Source of the DNA: Micropruina sp.
Lineage (GTDB): Bacteria > Actinomycetota > Actinomycetes > Propionibacteriales > Propionibacteriaceae
Direction: 5' to 3'
NCBI RefSeq assembly: GCF_027492755.1
Contig: NZ_JAPUED010000158.1
Location: forward strand, 1-53,252
Length of the DNA stretch: 53,252 nucleotides
A model generated the notes under the pieces. That model saw nothing but the letters and a program-made list of their open reading frames with translations. It made no database searches and was not told where the DNA came from. The position numbers and the translations under genes are program-made. Shown piece by piece: positions 8,272 to 18,511 of this stretch (within the stretch, counting starts at the first letter, position 1; the number at the start of each line of letters is the position of its first letter).

Positions 8272-9597
8272 ATGGACGGGCCGGAACACACCACCGAGGA
8301 ACGTCCGCTGCCCACCTCGTCGCTGGCCCGAGCCTCGCGAATGCTGTCCTTGCCGCTCGGCGCGGCAGGCCGGCAGGCGGTCGGACTGGGCCGGCGGCTG
8401 CTCGGTGCCGACTCCGAGCAGGTCGACAGCGAGATGCGCGCCGCCGCCGCGGAACAGCTGTTCGCGGTGCTCGGCGAACTCAAGGGCGGCGCGATGAAGT
8501 TCGGGCAGGCGCTCAGCATGTTCGAGGCGTTCCTGCCCGAAGAGGTCGCCAAGCCCTACCGGCAGCATCTGGCCAAGTTGCAGGACAGCGCTCCCCCGCT
8601 GCCGTCGTCGCGGGTACAGGCGGTGCTGCGCAACGAACTCGGTCCGCGCTGGCGGGAACGTTTCACCAGTTTCGACCTGCGGCCCGCTGCGGCGGCGTCC
8701 ATCGGCCAGGTGCATCGTGCGGTGCTGACCAACGGTGCGCCGGTGGCGGTGAAGATCCAGTACCCCGGAGCCGATCAGGCGTTGCGGTCCGACCTGCGGC
8801 AGATCGAACGGCTGGCTTCCGTCGTGGCTCCGCTCGCGGGCGGTGTGGACGTGGTGACGATGAGCCGCGAGCTGGCCGCCCGGATCTCCGAGGAGGTCGA
8901 CTACACGCTCGAAGCCGACAATCAGTCCCGCGCGGCCACCGCGTTCGCCGGTGACTCCGAGTTCGCCGTGCCCCGGGTCTGGGAGGCCACGAATCGGCTG
9001 CTGATCAGTGACTGGCTGGACGGACGCCGGCTCTCCAGCGTGGCCGACGCCCCTGCGATCGAGCGCAACCGGGTCGGCCTGTCCTACGTCCGGTTCCTGT
9101 TCGCCGGCCCCGCCCGGGCGGGCCTGTTGCACGCCGACCCCCACCCCGGGAACTACCTGGTGCTGCCGGACGGACGCCTCGGCGTGGTCGACTTCGGGCT
9201 GGTCGCGCGGCTGCCGGACGGGCTGCCGTCCGCGATGGGCCGGCTGATCCGGCTGGCGATCGCCGACGACGCGGACGCCATGGCGACCGGACTGGCCGAC
9301 GAGGGTTTCGTCGCCCGCGACGTCGACGCCCGGGAACTGCTCGGCTACCTGGAGCCGTTCGTGGAGCCCGCCCGGTATGACGAGTTCCACTTCGACCGGG
9401 AGTGGATGCGCGCCCAGTTCCTGCACGTGCGCGGCAGCTCGAACCGGGACGGGGTGGCGATGAAACTCACCATTCCGCCCGTGTACGCGCTGATCCACCG
9501 GGTCTGGCTAGGCGGAATAGCCGTCCTGGCACAGCTGGACGTGACCGCCGGGTTCCGCGGCGTGCTGGCCGAGTTCCTGCCCGGCTGGGACGACTGA
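8272..9597 (+). CDS. ABC1/UbiB family atypical kinase
   Basis: This 441-residue protein matches Rv3197 and the AarF/ABC1 family. Visible motifs in order are KFGQ in [11 protein letters not shown] (KxGQ signature), the Ala-rich loop [15 protein letters not shown] with the nucleotide-binding Lys, [12 protein letters not shown], the catalytic loop HADPHPGNY and the metal-binding DFG. All key residues are present. The ATG at 8272 follows the ThiF-like gene by 34 bases, so co-transcription is likely. It is tail-to-tail with uvrD2, with one base between the stop codons. In mycobacteria Rv3197 is linked to macrolide tolerance and whiB7; that role cannot be read here. Confidence 0.93.
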   Translation: MDGPEHTTEERPLPTSSLARASRMLSLPLGAAGRQAVGLGRRLLGADSEQVDSEMRAAAAEQLFAVLGELKGGAMKFGQALSMFEAFLPEEVAKPYRQHLAKLQDSAPPLPSSRVQAVLRNELGPRWRERFTSFDLRPAAAASIGQVHRAVLTNGAPVAVKIQYPGADQALRSDLRQIERLASVVAPLAGGVDVVTMSRELAARISEEVDYTLEADNQSRAATAFAGDSEFAVPRVWEATNRLLISDWLDGRRLSSVADAPAIERNRVGLSYVRFLFAGPARAGLLHADPHPGNYLVLPDGRLGVVDFGLVARLPDGLPSAMGRLIRLAIADDADAMATGLADEGFVARDVDARELLGYLEPFVEPARYDEFHFDREWMRAQFLHVRGSSNRDGVAMKLTIPPVYALIHRVWLGGIAVLAQLDVTAGFRGVLAEFLPGWDD

Positions 9598-9598
9598 C

Positions 9599-11662
9599 TC
9601 AGCCAGCGGCCGGGCCGGCCCGCAGGATCTCGAGCACCGCTTCGGCGTATTTGTCCGCCTTCGACCGGCCCACGCCGGCGATCGCCAACAGTCCGCGCTC
9701 ATCGGTGGGCCGGGCTTCTGCGATGGCCATCAACGTGGCGTCGGTGAACACGCAGAAGGCCGGCAGGCCGACCTCCTCGGCCTCTTGCCGCCGCCATTCC
9801 CGCAACAGTTCCCAGGTGCGGTCGTCGTAGCTGGACGGGCAGTCGGCGTGCCGTCCGAGCTTGAGTTCCGCACCGGCGGCGAGCGGACCACCGCAGACCC
9901 GGCAGGTCAGGCTGTGCTTGCTGCGGTTCTGCTTTCCACCACCCCGGGCCGGACGGGCCGGAGCGGTGGCAGGCCGGACGCCGTCCAGGAACCTCGACGG
10001 CTTGCGGCGCATCGAGCCGTCGTTGCGGGAGACCGCCCACGACACCCACAGGTGTCGCTTGGCCCGGGTGATGCCGACGTAGAGCAGCCGGCGTTCCTCG
10101 GCGACCTGTTCGGGCGACTGGGCCAGCGCGAACGGCAGCGTGCCTTCCTGGACGCCGACCAGCGCAACACCTTCCCACTCCAGGCCCTTGGCCGCATGCA
10201 GGGTGGACAGTGTGACGCCGGCACCGGCGGGCGCATGCTCGACCCGGGCCCGCTCGTCGATCTCGGCGAGCAACTCGGCCAGACCGGCGCCGGTGTGTTC
10301 GGCGGCGAACTCCTCGGCGAGCGCCAGCAGCGCCGCCAGCGACTCCCAGCGCTCGCGGGCCTGGCCCTGGCCCGACGGCGGCTCCGCCGTCCAACCCTGG
10401 CCTGCCAGCACCCCGCGCACCGTCGCGACCAGGTCACCTACCGCCGCGGCCAGCTGGCCCCTCAGCGCCACGATCGCGTTGCGCACCTCGGGCCGCTGGA
10501 AGAAGCCCTCCGAGGCCCGCAGGCTGAACGGCACACCGGCGCCGGACAGGGCCGCTTCGTAGGCCGGCGACTGGGCATGGATGCGGTACAGCACCGCCAG
10601 TTCCGACGGCGGGACGCCGTCGGCGATCAGGCCGGCCAGCCAACGCGCCACCTGCGCCGCCTCGTCGGCCTCGGTGGCGGCCTGGGTGAACTGGGGCTGT
10701 GGCCCGTCGCCGCCCTGGGCGACCAGCCGGACGCCCTCGCCCGGCCCGTGCGCGTGCAGCACCCGGTTGGCCACCTCGACCACCTGGGTGGTCGACCGGT
10801 AGTCGCGCACCAGCCGGACGATCTCCGCTTCGGGATGGTGGATCGCGAACCGGGTCAGATAGCTCGACCGGGCGCCGGCGAAGGAGTGGATGGTCTGGGC
10901 GGCGTCGCCCACCACACACAGGTCGGGCCGTTCGGTCTGCCACAGCTCGAGCAGCTTCTGCTGCAGCGGGCTGACGTCCTGATACTCGTCGACGACCAGA
11001 TGGCGGTAGGTGCGGCGCACCTGGGCTCGGACGTCGTCGTGGTCGGAGAGCAGCGCCACCGTGCAGAGCAGCACGTCGTCGAAGTCGATCACCCCGCGGT
11101 CGCTCTTCAGCTGCTCGTAGCGGGCGTAGATCCGGCCGACCGCGGTGGCATCGACGGCGGACACCTCGCGCCCCTGCGCGGCGGCGAGTTCGGCGTAGTC
11201 GGCGGGCGGGACGTTGCTCACCTTGGCCCAGCTGATCTCGGTGAGCAGGTCGCGCAGGGTGCCGGATTCGGCGCGATGGCCGAGCTGCCGTCCGGCTGCT
11301 TCGGCCATGATTCCGGCCCGGTGGTCGCTGACCCGGGGCAGTTCGTGACCCATCGCCGCCGGCCAGAAGTACTGCGCCTGCCGCAGCGCCGCGGAATGGA
11401 AGGTGCGGGCCTGCACCCGCGGGAAGCCGAGAGTGCGCAGTCGTCCGCGCAGCTCGCCGGCGGCGCGGGTGGTGAAGGTGACCGCGAGCACCGCCTGCGG
11501 GTCGTAAGCACCCGTCGCACAGCCGTAGGCGATCCGGTGGGTGATCGCCCTGGTCTTGCCCGTTCCCGCGCCCGCGATCACCGCGACCGGCACGCCGAAG
11601 GTGGTCGCCACTGCCCGCTGTTCGGGGTCGAGGGCAGCCAGCAGAGCGTCGGGATCGGGCAC
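9599..11662 (-). CDS. uvrD2: ATP-dependent DNA helicase UvrD2
   Basis: About 687 residues of superfamily 1A helicase. The Walker A motif GAGTGKT is near residue 31, DEYQDVS is the Walker B box, and GITRAKRHLWVS is motif VI. After a basic linker comes a zinc module CxxC-x14-HxxC near residues 586-605, then a C-terminal HRDC domain (about 620-687), the combination that defines UvrD2. It is a 3'-to-5' helicase of DNA repair. The start is a GTG at 11662 (VPDPDALLAAL); an upstream in-frame extension reads through a REP-like repeat and was rejected. It is convergent with the ABC1 kinase. Confidence 0.93.
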   Translation of the reverse strand: MPDPDALLAALDPEQRAVATTFGVPVAVIAGAGTGKTRAITHRIAYGCATGAYDPQAVLAVTFTTRAAGELRGRLRTLGFPRVQARTFHSAALRQAQYFWPAAMGHELPRVSDHRAGIMAEAAGRQLGHRAESGTLRDLLTEISWAKVSNVPPADYAELAAAQGREVSAVDATAVGRIYARYEQLKSDRGVIDFDDVLLCTVALLSDHDDVRAQVRRTYRHLVVDEYQDVSPLQQKLLELWQTERPDLCVVGDAAQTIHSFAGARSSYLTRFAIHHPEAEIVRLVRDYRSTTQVVEVANRVLHAHGPGEGVRLVAQGGDGPQPQFTQAATEADEAAQVARWLAGLIADGVPPSELAVLYRIHAQSPAYEAALSGAGVPFSLRASEGFFQRPEVRNAIVALRGQLAAAVGDLVATVRGVLAGQGWTAEPPSGQGQARERWESLAALLALAEEFAAEHTGAGLAELLAEIDERARVEHAPAGAGVTLSTLHAAKGLEWEGVALVGVQEGTLPFALAQSPEQVAEERRLLYVGITRAKRHLWVSWAVSRNDGSMRRKPSRFLDGVRPATAPARPARGGGKQNRSKHSLTCRVCGGPLAAGAELKLGRHADCPSSYDDRTWELLREWRRQEAEEVGLPAFCVFTDATLMAIAEARPTDERGLLAIAGVGRSKADKYAEAVLEILRAGPAAG

Positions 11663-11709
11663 GCCAGACACTGTAGAACGCGGTTCCGACACTCGCTGAA
11701 ACCGTCGCC

Positions 11710-11840
11710 GGTCGAGCTTGTCGGGGCTGAACGTACGCACGCCGGCACGAGAGGTTTCGACAAGCTCAACCAACGGTGGTTGCGTTGCTCAGCTTCCCCA
11801 GCGCGATCCAGACCACCCGTTGGTCGAGCTTGTCGAGACC
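11710..11840. repeat. REP-like inverted repeat, family A, three arms
   Basis: Arms of the family A repeat lie at 11710-11724 (partial GGTCGAGCTTGTCGG), 11753-11771 (GGTTTCGACAAGCTCAACC) and 11822-11840 (GGTCGAGCTTGTCGAGACC). They fill the promoter region between uvrD2 and the small membrane protein gene. Confidence 0.8.
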
Positions 11841-11889
11841 CGTCCCCTCCGCGAATAGCATTCGGCACAACCAACCGCCCGGGAGATCC

Positions 11890-12159
11890 ATGAGCCAACC
11901 GCCGAACGCCGACGAGAACCAGCCCACGTCAATCCGGCGCACGCCGGAATCTCCGGACGAGCCCGAGGCTCCGAAGAAGCGCGCTACGACCTGGCGCGGT
12001 CCGGGCGGCATTCGCGTGTCGCTGATCGGTCTGATCGGCGTCGCTCTGGTGGTCGCCGGCATCCTGATCCTGGTCCAGACCGGCAACGCTGCGTTCGGAT
12101 CGGGGGTCGTCGTGGTCGGTTTCGGCGTCTTGCTGATCGACGCACTACGGGCTCGCTGA
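11890..12159 (+). CDS. Small two-helix membrane protein, function unknown
   Basis: 89 residues. A polar N-terminal tail of about 40 residues, rich in Pro and Glu, is followed by two hydrophobic segments (LIGLIGVALVVAGILILV and the one just after, ending near LLIDALRAR). GGGAG lies just upstream of the ATG at 11890. It stands alone between a repeat-filled region and recC. I do not recognise a family. Confidence 0.7.
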   Translation: MSQPPNADENQPTSIRRTPESPDEPEAPKKRATTWRGPGGIRVSLIGLIGVALVVAGILILVQTGNAAFGSGVVVVGFGVLLIDALRAR

Positions 12160-12206
12160 GCTGCCAACGAAAACTGTCGGAGCCGCCCCCTAGGGTGTTG
12201 CCCAGC

Positions 12207-15200
12207 ATGACCGGACTGTTTCTTCACCGCAGCGACGACGCCCCCGCACTGGCCGCCGAACTGGCGTCCCGTCTGGGTGGCCCGCGCACCGACCCGTTCG
12301 CCCTCGACCTGGTGGTGACCCCGCACGCGCATCTGCGCCGCTGGCTCACCAATGAGCTGGCCCATCGGCTCGGACGCCCCGGCGAGGGCATCTGCGCGGG
12401 CATCAGGTTCGTCAGCCCCGGCCGGCTGTTGCACGAACTGGGCGATCCGGTGCGGTTCTGGCAGCCACGGCAGTTGGCCTGGCGGCTCTTGCGGGTGCTG
12501 GCCGAGCATCCCGACGAACCGCGGCTGGCGCAGCTGCGCCGGCATCTGGCCGGCTCGCGCAACGCCTACCCGGTGGCGTACCGGGTCGCCGGGCTGTTCC
12601 AGCGCTACCTGCAGTGGCGTCCGGCGATGGTGGCTCGCTGGGAGGCCGGTGAGAACGTCGACGAAGGCGGCATCGACCTGGGTTTCGACGCCTGGCAGCC
12701 AGTGCTGTGGCGGCTGGCGACGGCCGAATGCAGCCCGTTGGCGGTGAGTGCCGGCCTGCGAGCCCGGCTGCGCAGCGAGCCGAGCCCGGGGCTGCCCCCG
12801 TCCTGGTCGTTCGTCCAGCCCGATCCGCTCTCACCGTGGTGGCTCGACCTGCTCGACGCGCTCGCCACGCACCACGACGTGCACGTGTCGTTGCGGCAGA
12901 CCTCCGTCACCGCCGGCAACCCGGTCGGCCCGGCTGCCCGGTTGACCGGGTTCGAGCGGAACTCCCAGGCCGGCTTGTTGCAGCGAGCCACCGTGCACGA
13001 CCTGCCGGCGGCGTCCGGACGAGACGGAACACTCGGCTGGCTGCAGCGCACGCTGCGCGGTGAAACCGTCGCACCGCCACCTCCGGACGGCTCGGTGCAG
13101 CTGCACGGCGGGCACGGGCTGGAACGCCAGGTGGAGATCCTGCGCGATGTGATCACCGCCCTGCTGGCCGCCGACCCGACGTTGGAGCCGCGCCACATCA
13201 TCGTCGGCTGCGCCAACCTCACCGCCGCCGCACCGCTGGTCCAGGCCGCCTTCCGGTTGCCCACCGGCGTGCCCGGACGGCATCCGGCCAACGACTTCCG
13301 GGTGCAACTGGCCGACCGCAGCTCGGCGGAGGTGAATCCCCTGGTGGGGGTGCTGGTGCAGACCCTGACGCTGGTCGCCTCGCGGGCCAGTGCCGCCGAC
13401 GTCATCGACTTCTGCACCCGGCCCGCGGTGGCCGCGCGGTTCGGCCTCGACTCCGACGCCGTCGAACGACTCGCGCGGCTGGCCGGCGAGTCCGGCGTGC
13501 GGTGGGGGCTGTCGGCACCGCACCGTGCCCGCTACGGCCTCGACCACGTGCCCCAGAACACCTGGGCGGCAGGCCTGCAACGCATGCTGCTCGGCGTCGC
13601 ACTGGGCGAGCACGAGCTGCCCGTGGTCGGCACGGTGCTGCCACTCGACGACGTCGAGGACGGCGACCTGGCCGCGGTGGGCGGGGCGTCCGAGCTGATC
13701 AGCAGGCTTTCCCGGCTGGCCACCGAGTGTGAGACCCCGGCGCCGCTGCGCGAATGGGTCACCCGGCTGCAGTGGGCCCTGGACGCGTTCGCCCTGGTCG
13801 AGGGCGACGACAGTTGGCAGCGCACCGACACGCTGATGCGCGTCGCCGACCTGGCCGAGCGTGGTGCCGGCGACGAGCCGCTCAGCCTGATCGAGATCAT
13901 CGACCTGATCAGCGACGAGTTCGAGCGCGGCACCGCCCGCTCCACCTTCGGCAACGGATCGCTCACCGTGTGCTCGTTGCGGTCGCTGCGCGGCGTCCCC
14001 TACCGGGTGGTCTGCCTGCTGGGGCTGGACGACGGGGTGTTCCCCCGCGCCGCTGAGCGCGACGGCGACAATCTGATGCTGCGCACGCCACGCGCCGGTG
14101 AGCCCGATCCGCCCGCTGAAGACCGCCAGGCGCTGGCCGAGGCGATCATGGCCGCCGGCGACACCGTCGTCGTGGTGCATCAGGCACGCTCGGCACAGAC
14201 CAACGAAGAGATCCCGCCGCCGGCGGCGCTGGCCGACCTGATCGACCTGGTGCGGCAGGCGGGCGTCGCCGAACAGCCGCACCCGTTGCAGCCGTTCAGC
14301 CCCACCCTGTTCGCCGGCGACCAGCCGCGCAGCTACGACCCGGCCGGCCTGCGGGGCGCCCTCGCGGTGACCGGTCCGCGCCGGCTGCCCGATCCGGGTA
14401 GGCCGATCCCGCCCGCCGCGCCGCTCACCGAACTCGGCCTGGACGACCTGGTCTCCTTCGTCCGCGATCCGGTCCGGCACTTCCTGCGGGAACGCTGCGG
14501 GCTGAGTTACTGGCAGGCCGACCCGGTGTCCGACGAGATCCCGATCGAGCTCGGCTTCATCGACCGCTGGAAGGTCGGCGAACGACTGTTGGGCTTGGTC
14601 CGGTCGGGGCGCTCGCTCGATGAGGCGGTGCGTGCCGAATGGCTGCGCGGTGCGGTGCCGCCGGGCGCGCTCGGCACCCGGGTTCTCGACGGGGTGGCCG
14701 GCCAGCTGCGGCCGATCGTCGAATCGCTTCCGGAGGCTGCCGGTGCGCCGGTCCGGCACCACGACATCGCGGTGGACTGCGGCCCCGTCCGGCTCACCGG
14801 CCGGGTCGCCAGCCAGCGTGATCTGGTGCTGCAGGCCACCTTCTCCCGGCCTTCGGAATCCCGCTCGGTCGGGCTCTGGCTGCAGTTGCTGGCCCTCTCC
14901 GCGTCCGCCGACGGTCCGTGGCAGGCCATGCTGGTCGGACGCGGCGGCCGGCGAGTGTGGCGCGGCCCCGACCCGACGTCCGCCCACGAACTGCTCTGCC
15001 GCTGGGTGCGGCTCTATCGCCTCGGCCTGGACGCCCCGCTGCCGTTGCCGTTGCGGTTCGGCGCCAAGCTGGCCGCCATGCTGGCCGACGGCAAGGATCC
15101 GTTCGCCGAGCTGCGCGAGCTGCAGTTCGCCTACCGCGACGACCGCAACCCGCAATGGCAACAGTTCTATGCCGAGGCCGAGGACCTGCTGGCGGTGCCG

Positions 15201-15308
15201 ACCACCACCGACGATCTCGACCAGCCCGGCGAGTCGGTGCTGGCCAGTGCCGCCGCCCGGCTGATCTGGGAGCCGATCGCCAGCTACGAGGCGGTGCCGG
15301 TGCGATGA
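12207..15308 (+). CDS. recC: Exodeoxyribonuclease V subunit gamma, RecC
   Basis: The 1033-residue product is the RecC subunit of the RecBCD helicase-nuclease, an inactivated helicase fold that scans for the recombination hotspot sequence and holds the split strands. LHRSDDAPALAAEL at the N-terminus and PYRVVCLLGLDDGVFPR near residue 600 are typical of RecC. The ATG at 12207 is used; an in-frame TTG four codons upstream is less likely. Its TGA overlaps the recB ATG as ATGA. The length is close to that of other actinobacterial RecC proteins. Confidence 0.95.
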   Translation: MTGLFLHRSDDAPALAAELASRLGGPRTDPFALDLVVTPHAHLRRWLTNELAHRLGRPGEGICAGIRFVSPGRLLHELGDPVRFWQPRQLAWRLLRVLAEHPDEPRLAQLRRHLAGSRNAYPVAYRVAGLFQRYLQWRPAMVARWEAGENVDEGGIDLGFDAWQPVLWRLATAECSPLAVSAGLRARLRSEPSPGLPPSWSFVQPDPLSPWWLDLLDALATHHDVHVSLRQTSVTAGNPVGPAARLTGFERNSQAGLLQRATVHDLPAASGRDGTLGWLQRTLRGETVAPPPPDGSVQLHGGHGLERQVEILRDVITALLAADPTLEPRHIIVGCANLTAAAPLVQAAFRLPTGVPGRHPANDFRVQLADRSSAEVNPLVGVLVQTLTLVASRASAADVIDFCTRPAVAARFGLDSDAVERLARLAGESGVRWGLSAPHRARYGLDHVPQNTWAAGLQRMLLGVALGEHELPVVGTVLPLDDVEDGDLAAVGGASELISRLSRLATECETPAPLREWVTRLQWALDAFALVEGDDSWQRTDTLMRVADLAERGAGDEPLSLIEIIDLISDEFERGTARSTFGNGSLTVCSLRSLRGVPYRVVCLLGLDDGVFPRAAERDGDNLMLRTPRAGEPDPPAEDRQALAEAIMAAGDTVVVVHQARSAQTNEEIPPPAALADLIDLVRQAGVAEQPHPLQPFSPTLFAGDQPRSYDPAGLRGALAVTGPRRLPDPGRPIPPAAPLTELGLDDLVSFVRDPVRHFLRERCGLSYWQADPVSDEIPIELGFIDRWKVGERLLGLVRSGRSLDEAVRAEWLRGAVPPGALGTRVLDGVAGQLRPIVESLPEAAGAPVRHHDIAVDCGPVRLTGRVASQRDLVLQATFSRPSESRSVGLWLQLLALSASADGPWQAMLVGRGGRRVWRGPDPTSAHELLCRWVRLYRLGLDAPLPLPLRFGAKLAAMLADGKDPFAELRELQFAYRDDRNPQWQQFYAEAEDLLAVPTTTDDLDQPGESVLASAAARLIWEPIASYEAVPVR

Positions 15309-18300
15309 ACGGCTACGCCGAATTCGATCCCGAGGCTCCGCTGCCCGAAGGCACCACCGTGCTGGAGGCGTCCGCCGGCACCGGCAAGACCCATGCCGTG
15401 GCGACGCTCGCCGTCCGGCTGCTGGCCGAGGGTGCGACCAGCCTCGACCGGCTGCTGATGGTCACCTTCGGACGCAACGCGACCCGCGAGCTGCGGGCCA
15501 GGATCCGCAGCCACCTGCTGGAGACCGTGGCCGAACTCGAGCCGGGTGAACCGCGGGAGCGGCTGTCCGCCGCGCTCGCCACCTTCGACGGGGCCCGGGT
15601 GATGACCATCCACGAGTTCTGCGCGGCCATGTACGCCCAACTCGGCATCCTGGCCTCCGCCGATCCGTCCGGACGGGTCGTCCCCGATCTGGGTCCGTTG
15701 GTGCGTGAGGTGGCCCACGACCTCTACCTGAACCGGTACGCGTTCGACTCCCGGCAGCCGCCGTTCCCGCTCGCCGACGAGAAACGCAACGGGGTGCAGA
15801 TCCGTGGTGCGATGAGTCTCGCCGGCGACGCGGTGTCGCACGTGTTGCGGCCGATCGTGCCGACCGACGCCGACGGGGTGGTCGCCGAACGTGTCGGCTT
15901 CGCGCAACGCGTCCGGAAGGTTGCCGCCGAGCGACGCCGGCAGCTCGGCGTGCTCACCTTCGACGACCAACTGGTGCGGCTGCGCGACACCCTGGCCGAC
16001 GAGAAGACCGGCGAGACCAGCTGCGAACGGCTCCGCAGCCGCTTCGACGCCGTCCTGGTCGACGAGTTCCAGGACACCGACCCGGTGCAGTGGGAGATTC
16101 TGCAGCGCCTCTTCGACGGCCATCGCCGAATGGTGCTGATCGGCGATCCGAAGCAGGCCATCTACACCTTCCGGGGCGCCGACATCGCCGCGTACACCAC
16201 GGCGGTGACCACCGCGGCCGACCGCTTCTCGCTGGGGGTGAACCACCGCAGCGACGCCGCCCTGGTGCAGGGTCTCGGCGAGCTGTTCGAGGGCCTCCAG
16301 CTGGGCGAGTCGATCGAGGTGCATCCGGTGACGGCGCATCGACCCGGCTGCGGTGTCCGCACCGCAGGCGGCGCGATCTCCCCTGTCGTGCTGCGCACGC
16401 TGGATCAGGAGATCCGGCCCTGGCAAGGGCACGAACGCATCCGGGCCGACCTGGTGGCGCAGGTGCGCCGCCTCCTCGACCACGAGGAGCTCGCCGACGG
16501 CGGCGGCTGGCGCGCGGTGCAACCGGGCGACATCGCCATCCTGGTACGCACCAACAGAGGCGCCGCCCGGATCGCAGCCGCGCTGCGCGCCGCCGGCGTC
16601 CCGGTCGCGTTGAGCGGCTCGGACAGCATCTACGGCTCACCGGCCGCCGACGACTGGCTGGTGCTGCTGCAGGCGCTCGCCTCGCAGCGCCGCAACGAGG
16701 TGCGCCACGCGCTGATCAGCGCCTTCTTCGGTCTCACCCTGGGCGACCTGGCGAGCGCCGACGACGGTCAGCTCGCCGACTGGACGGCGATGCTGAGGCA
16801 ATGGGACCGCACCCTGAACCGGGCCGGGGTGGCCGCCCTGTTCGCCTCGATCAGTGCCGAGACCACGTTCATCGAACGGGTGCTCTCCCGGCCCGACGGC
16901 GAACGCCTGATGACCGATTTCCGGCATCTCGCCGAGGTGCTGCACGAGGCGTCCGGACACACCCGGCCCAGCGCGGCCTGGCTGGCGGAATGGCTGCAGA
17001 ACGAGCGGACGAAGACAGTCGACGACGAACGCACCCGGCGGCTGGAGACCGACGCCGAGGCGGTCCAGGTGAAGACCGTGCACGGCGCGAAGGGGCTGCA
17101 GTACCCGATCGTGCTGCTGCCCGACCTGTGGACCAGCCCGGGCGGCGACGACGACGGCCGCGGTCTGCTGCTGCACGAGGGCGGACGCGCCGTGCTCGAC
17201 CTGGGCGGCCGGGACGCCTCCGGCCGCAGTCAGCGCTGGCGACGAAGCCAGACCGAGGATGCCGAAGAGGCGTTGCGGCTGCTGTATGTCGCGTTCACCC
17301 GCGCCCGGTCCCAGGTGATCGCCTGGTGGGCGCGCACCCCGCACACTCCGCGCTCCGCGCTGCAGCGGGTGCTGTACCGGGACCGCGAGCGGCTGCCGGC
17401 CGCGCCGGCGTCCGGCTACCCGCTCGATCGCACACCGGGCAGCCTCTCCCCCGCCGACCTGCCATGGATGCGCGCGGCGCGGGCGGTGGCGGTGCAGTCG
17501 GTCGAACCCGGCGCGCCCGCATCGCTTCGCGCCGACACCGGCTCGGTCCCGATGCTGCGCGCGCTGAGCTTCGACCGCACCATCGACCCGGACTGGCGCC
17601 GAACCTCGTATTCGGGGTTGACCGCCGGGGTGCATGCCGAGGCGCCGCTGCTGGCCGACGAACCGGAGCAGACCGAATCGATCGTGCCGTCGGCGTTCGA
17701 CACCGCACCTTCGCCGATGAGCGATCTGCCGGGCGGCACCCAGTTCGGCACCCTGGTGCACGCCCTGTTCGAGCAGGTCGATCCGGGACCCAACGAAGAC
17801 GCCCTGCGAGCCAGGCTCCGTGCGGCCGCCGCGGAGTGGCTACCCCGCTTCCCGTTGCCCGGCGTCACCCCCGCCGAGCTGGCGGACGCCCTGGTGCCGG
17901 CCTTCATGACCCCGCTGGGGCCGTTGACCGACGACCGCAGCCTCGCCCAGCTACCGGTCGGCGACCGGCTGGCAGAGCTCAACTTCGACCTGCCGATGGT
18001 GCCCAGCACCACCTTCACCCTGGGCGATCTGGCCGAGTTGATGCGGGCCCACCTGTCCCCCGACGACCCGCTGGTCGGCTACCCGGCATTGCTCGCCGAC
18101 CCGGCGCTGGCCGTCCAGCCGTTGAAGGGGTTCCTGACCGGCAGCATCGACGCCGTGTTCCGGGTGGGTGCGCCGGCCGGGCCGCGGTTCGTGGTCGTCG
18201 ACTACAAGACCAACCGGCTGGGCGGTGAGGAACTGACCCTGGGTCACTATGCGCAGGGGCCGATGGTCGCCGCCATGTGCGCCTCCCACTACCCGTTGCA

Positions 18301-18511
18301 GGCGCTGCTGTACTGCGTCGCGCTGCACCGCTTCCTGGCCGGACGCCTCCACGGCTATCGACCCGAGGTGCACCTGGGCGGCGTGCTCTACCTGTTCGTG
18401 CGCGGCATGGGTGGACCGGCCTCAGGGCCGGACACCGGGGTGTTCGCCTGGCAGCCGCCGGCGTCCCTGGTGGAAGAACTGTCCCGACGGTTGGGAGGTG
18501 TCCAGAAGTGA
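15305..18511 (+). CDS. recB: Exodeoxyribonuclease V subunit beta, RecB
   Basis: 1068 residues. The SF1A helicase part has Walker A EASAGTGKT (about 18-26), VDEFQDTDP and a motif VI AFTRARSQV. The C-terminal nuclease domain shows its active-site set: His in GTLVHALFE (about 813), Asp in GSIDAVFR (about 945) and DYKTNRLG (about 965). It is the 3'-to-5' motor and the only nuclease of RecBCD, acting on double-strand breaks. The start overlaps recC by 4 bases and the end overlaps the recD start by 4 bases, so the three genes are translationally coupled. All expected motifs are intact. Confidence 0.96.
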   Translation: MNGYAEFDPEAPLPEGTTVLEASAGTGKTHAVATLAVRLLAEGATSLDRLLMVTFGRNATRELRARIRSHLLETVAELEPGEPRERLSAALATFDGARVMTIHEFCAAMYAQLGILASADPSGRVVPDLGPLVREVAHDLYLNRYAFDSRQPPFPLADEKRNGVQIRGAMSLAGDAVSHVLRPIVPTDADGVVAERVGFAQRVRKVAAERRRQLGVLTFDDQLVRLRDTLADEKTGETSCERLRSRFDAVLVDEFQDTDPVQWEILQRLFDGHRRMVLIGDPKQAIYTFRGADIAAYTTAVTTAADRFSLGVNHRSDAALVQGLGELFEGLQLGESIEVHPVTAHRPGCGVRTAGGAISPVVLRTLDQEIRPWQGHERIRADLVAQVRRLLDHEELADGGGWRAVQPGDIAILVRTNRGAARIAAALRAAGVPVALSGSDSIYGSPAADDWLVLLQALASQRRNEVRHALISAFFGLTLGDLASADDGQLADWTAMLRQWDRTLNRAGVAALFASISAETTFIERVLSRPDGERLMTDFRHLAEVLHEASGHTRPSAAWLAEWLQNERTKTVDDERTRRLETDAEAVQVKTVHGAKGLQYPIVLLPDLWTSPGGDDDGRGLLLHEGGRAVLDLGGRDASGRSQRWRRSQTEDAEEALRLLYVAFTRARSQVIAWWARTPHTPRSALQRVLYRDRERLPAAPASGYPLDRTPGSLSPADLPWMRAARAVAVQSVEPGAPASLRADTGSVPMLRALSFDRTIDPDWRRTSYSGLTAGVHAEAPLLADEPEQTESIVPSAFDTAPSPMSDLPGGTQFGTLVHALFEQVDPGPNEDALRARLRAAAAEWLPRFPLPGVTPAELADALVPAFMTPLGPLTDDRSLAQLPVGDRLAELNFDLPMVPSTTFTLGDLAELMRAHLSPDDPLVGYPALLADPALAVQPLKGFLTGSIDAVFRVGAPAGPRFVVVDYKTNRLGGEELTLGHYAQGPMVAAMCASHYPLQALLYCVALHRFLAGRLHGYRPEVHLGGVLYLFVRGMGGPASGPDTGVFAWQPPASLVEELSRRLGGVQK

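Noticed and set aside
11663-11773. N-terminal extension of UvrD2 (VELVETSRAGVRTFSPDKL)
   Set aside because: It is a translation of the REP-like repeat, with no helicase similarity, so the start was moved to 11662.
12831-15161. Minus-strand open frame (776 codons) opposite recC
   Set aside because: Antisense shadow of recC; no ribosome site and a low-information sequence rich in His, Gln and Arg.
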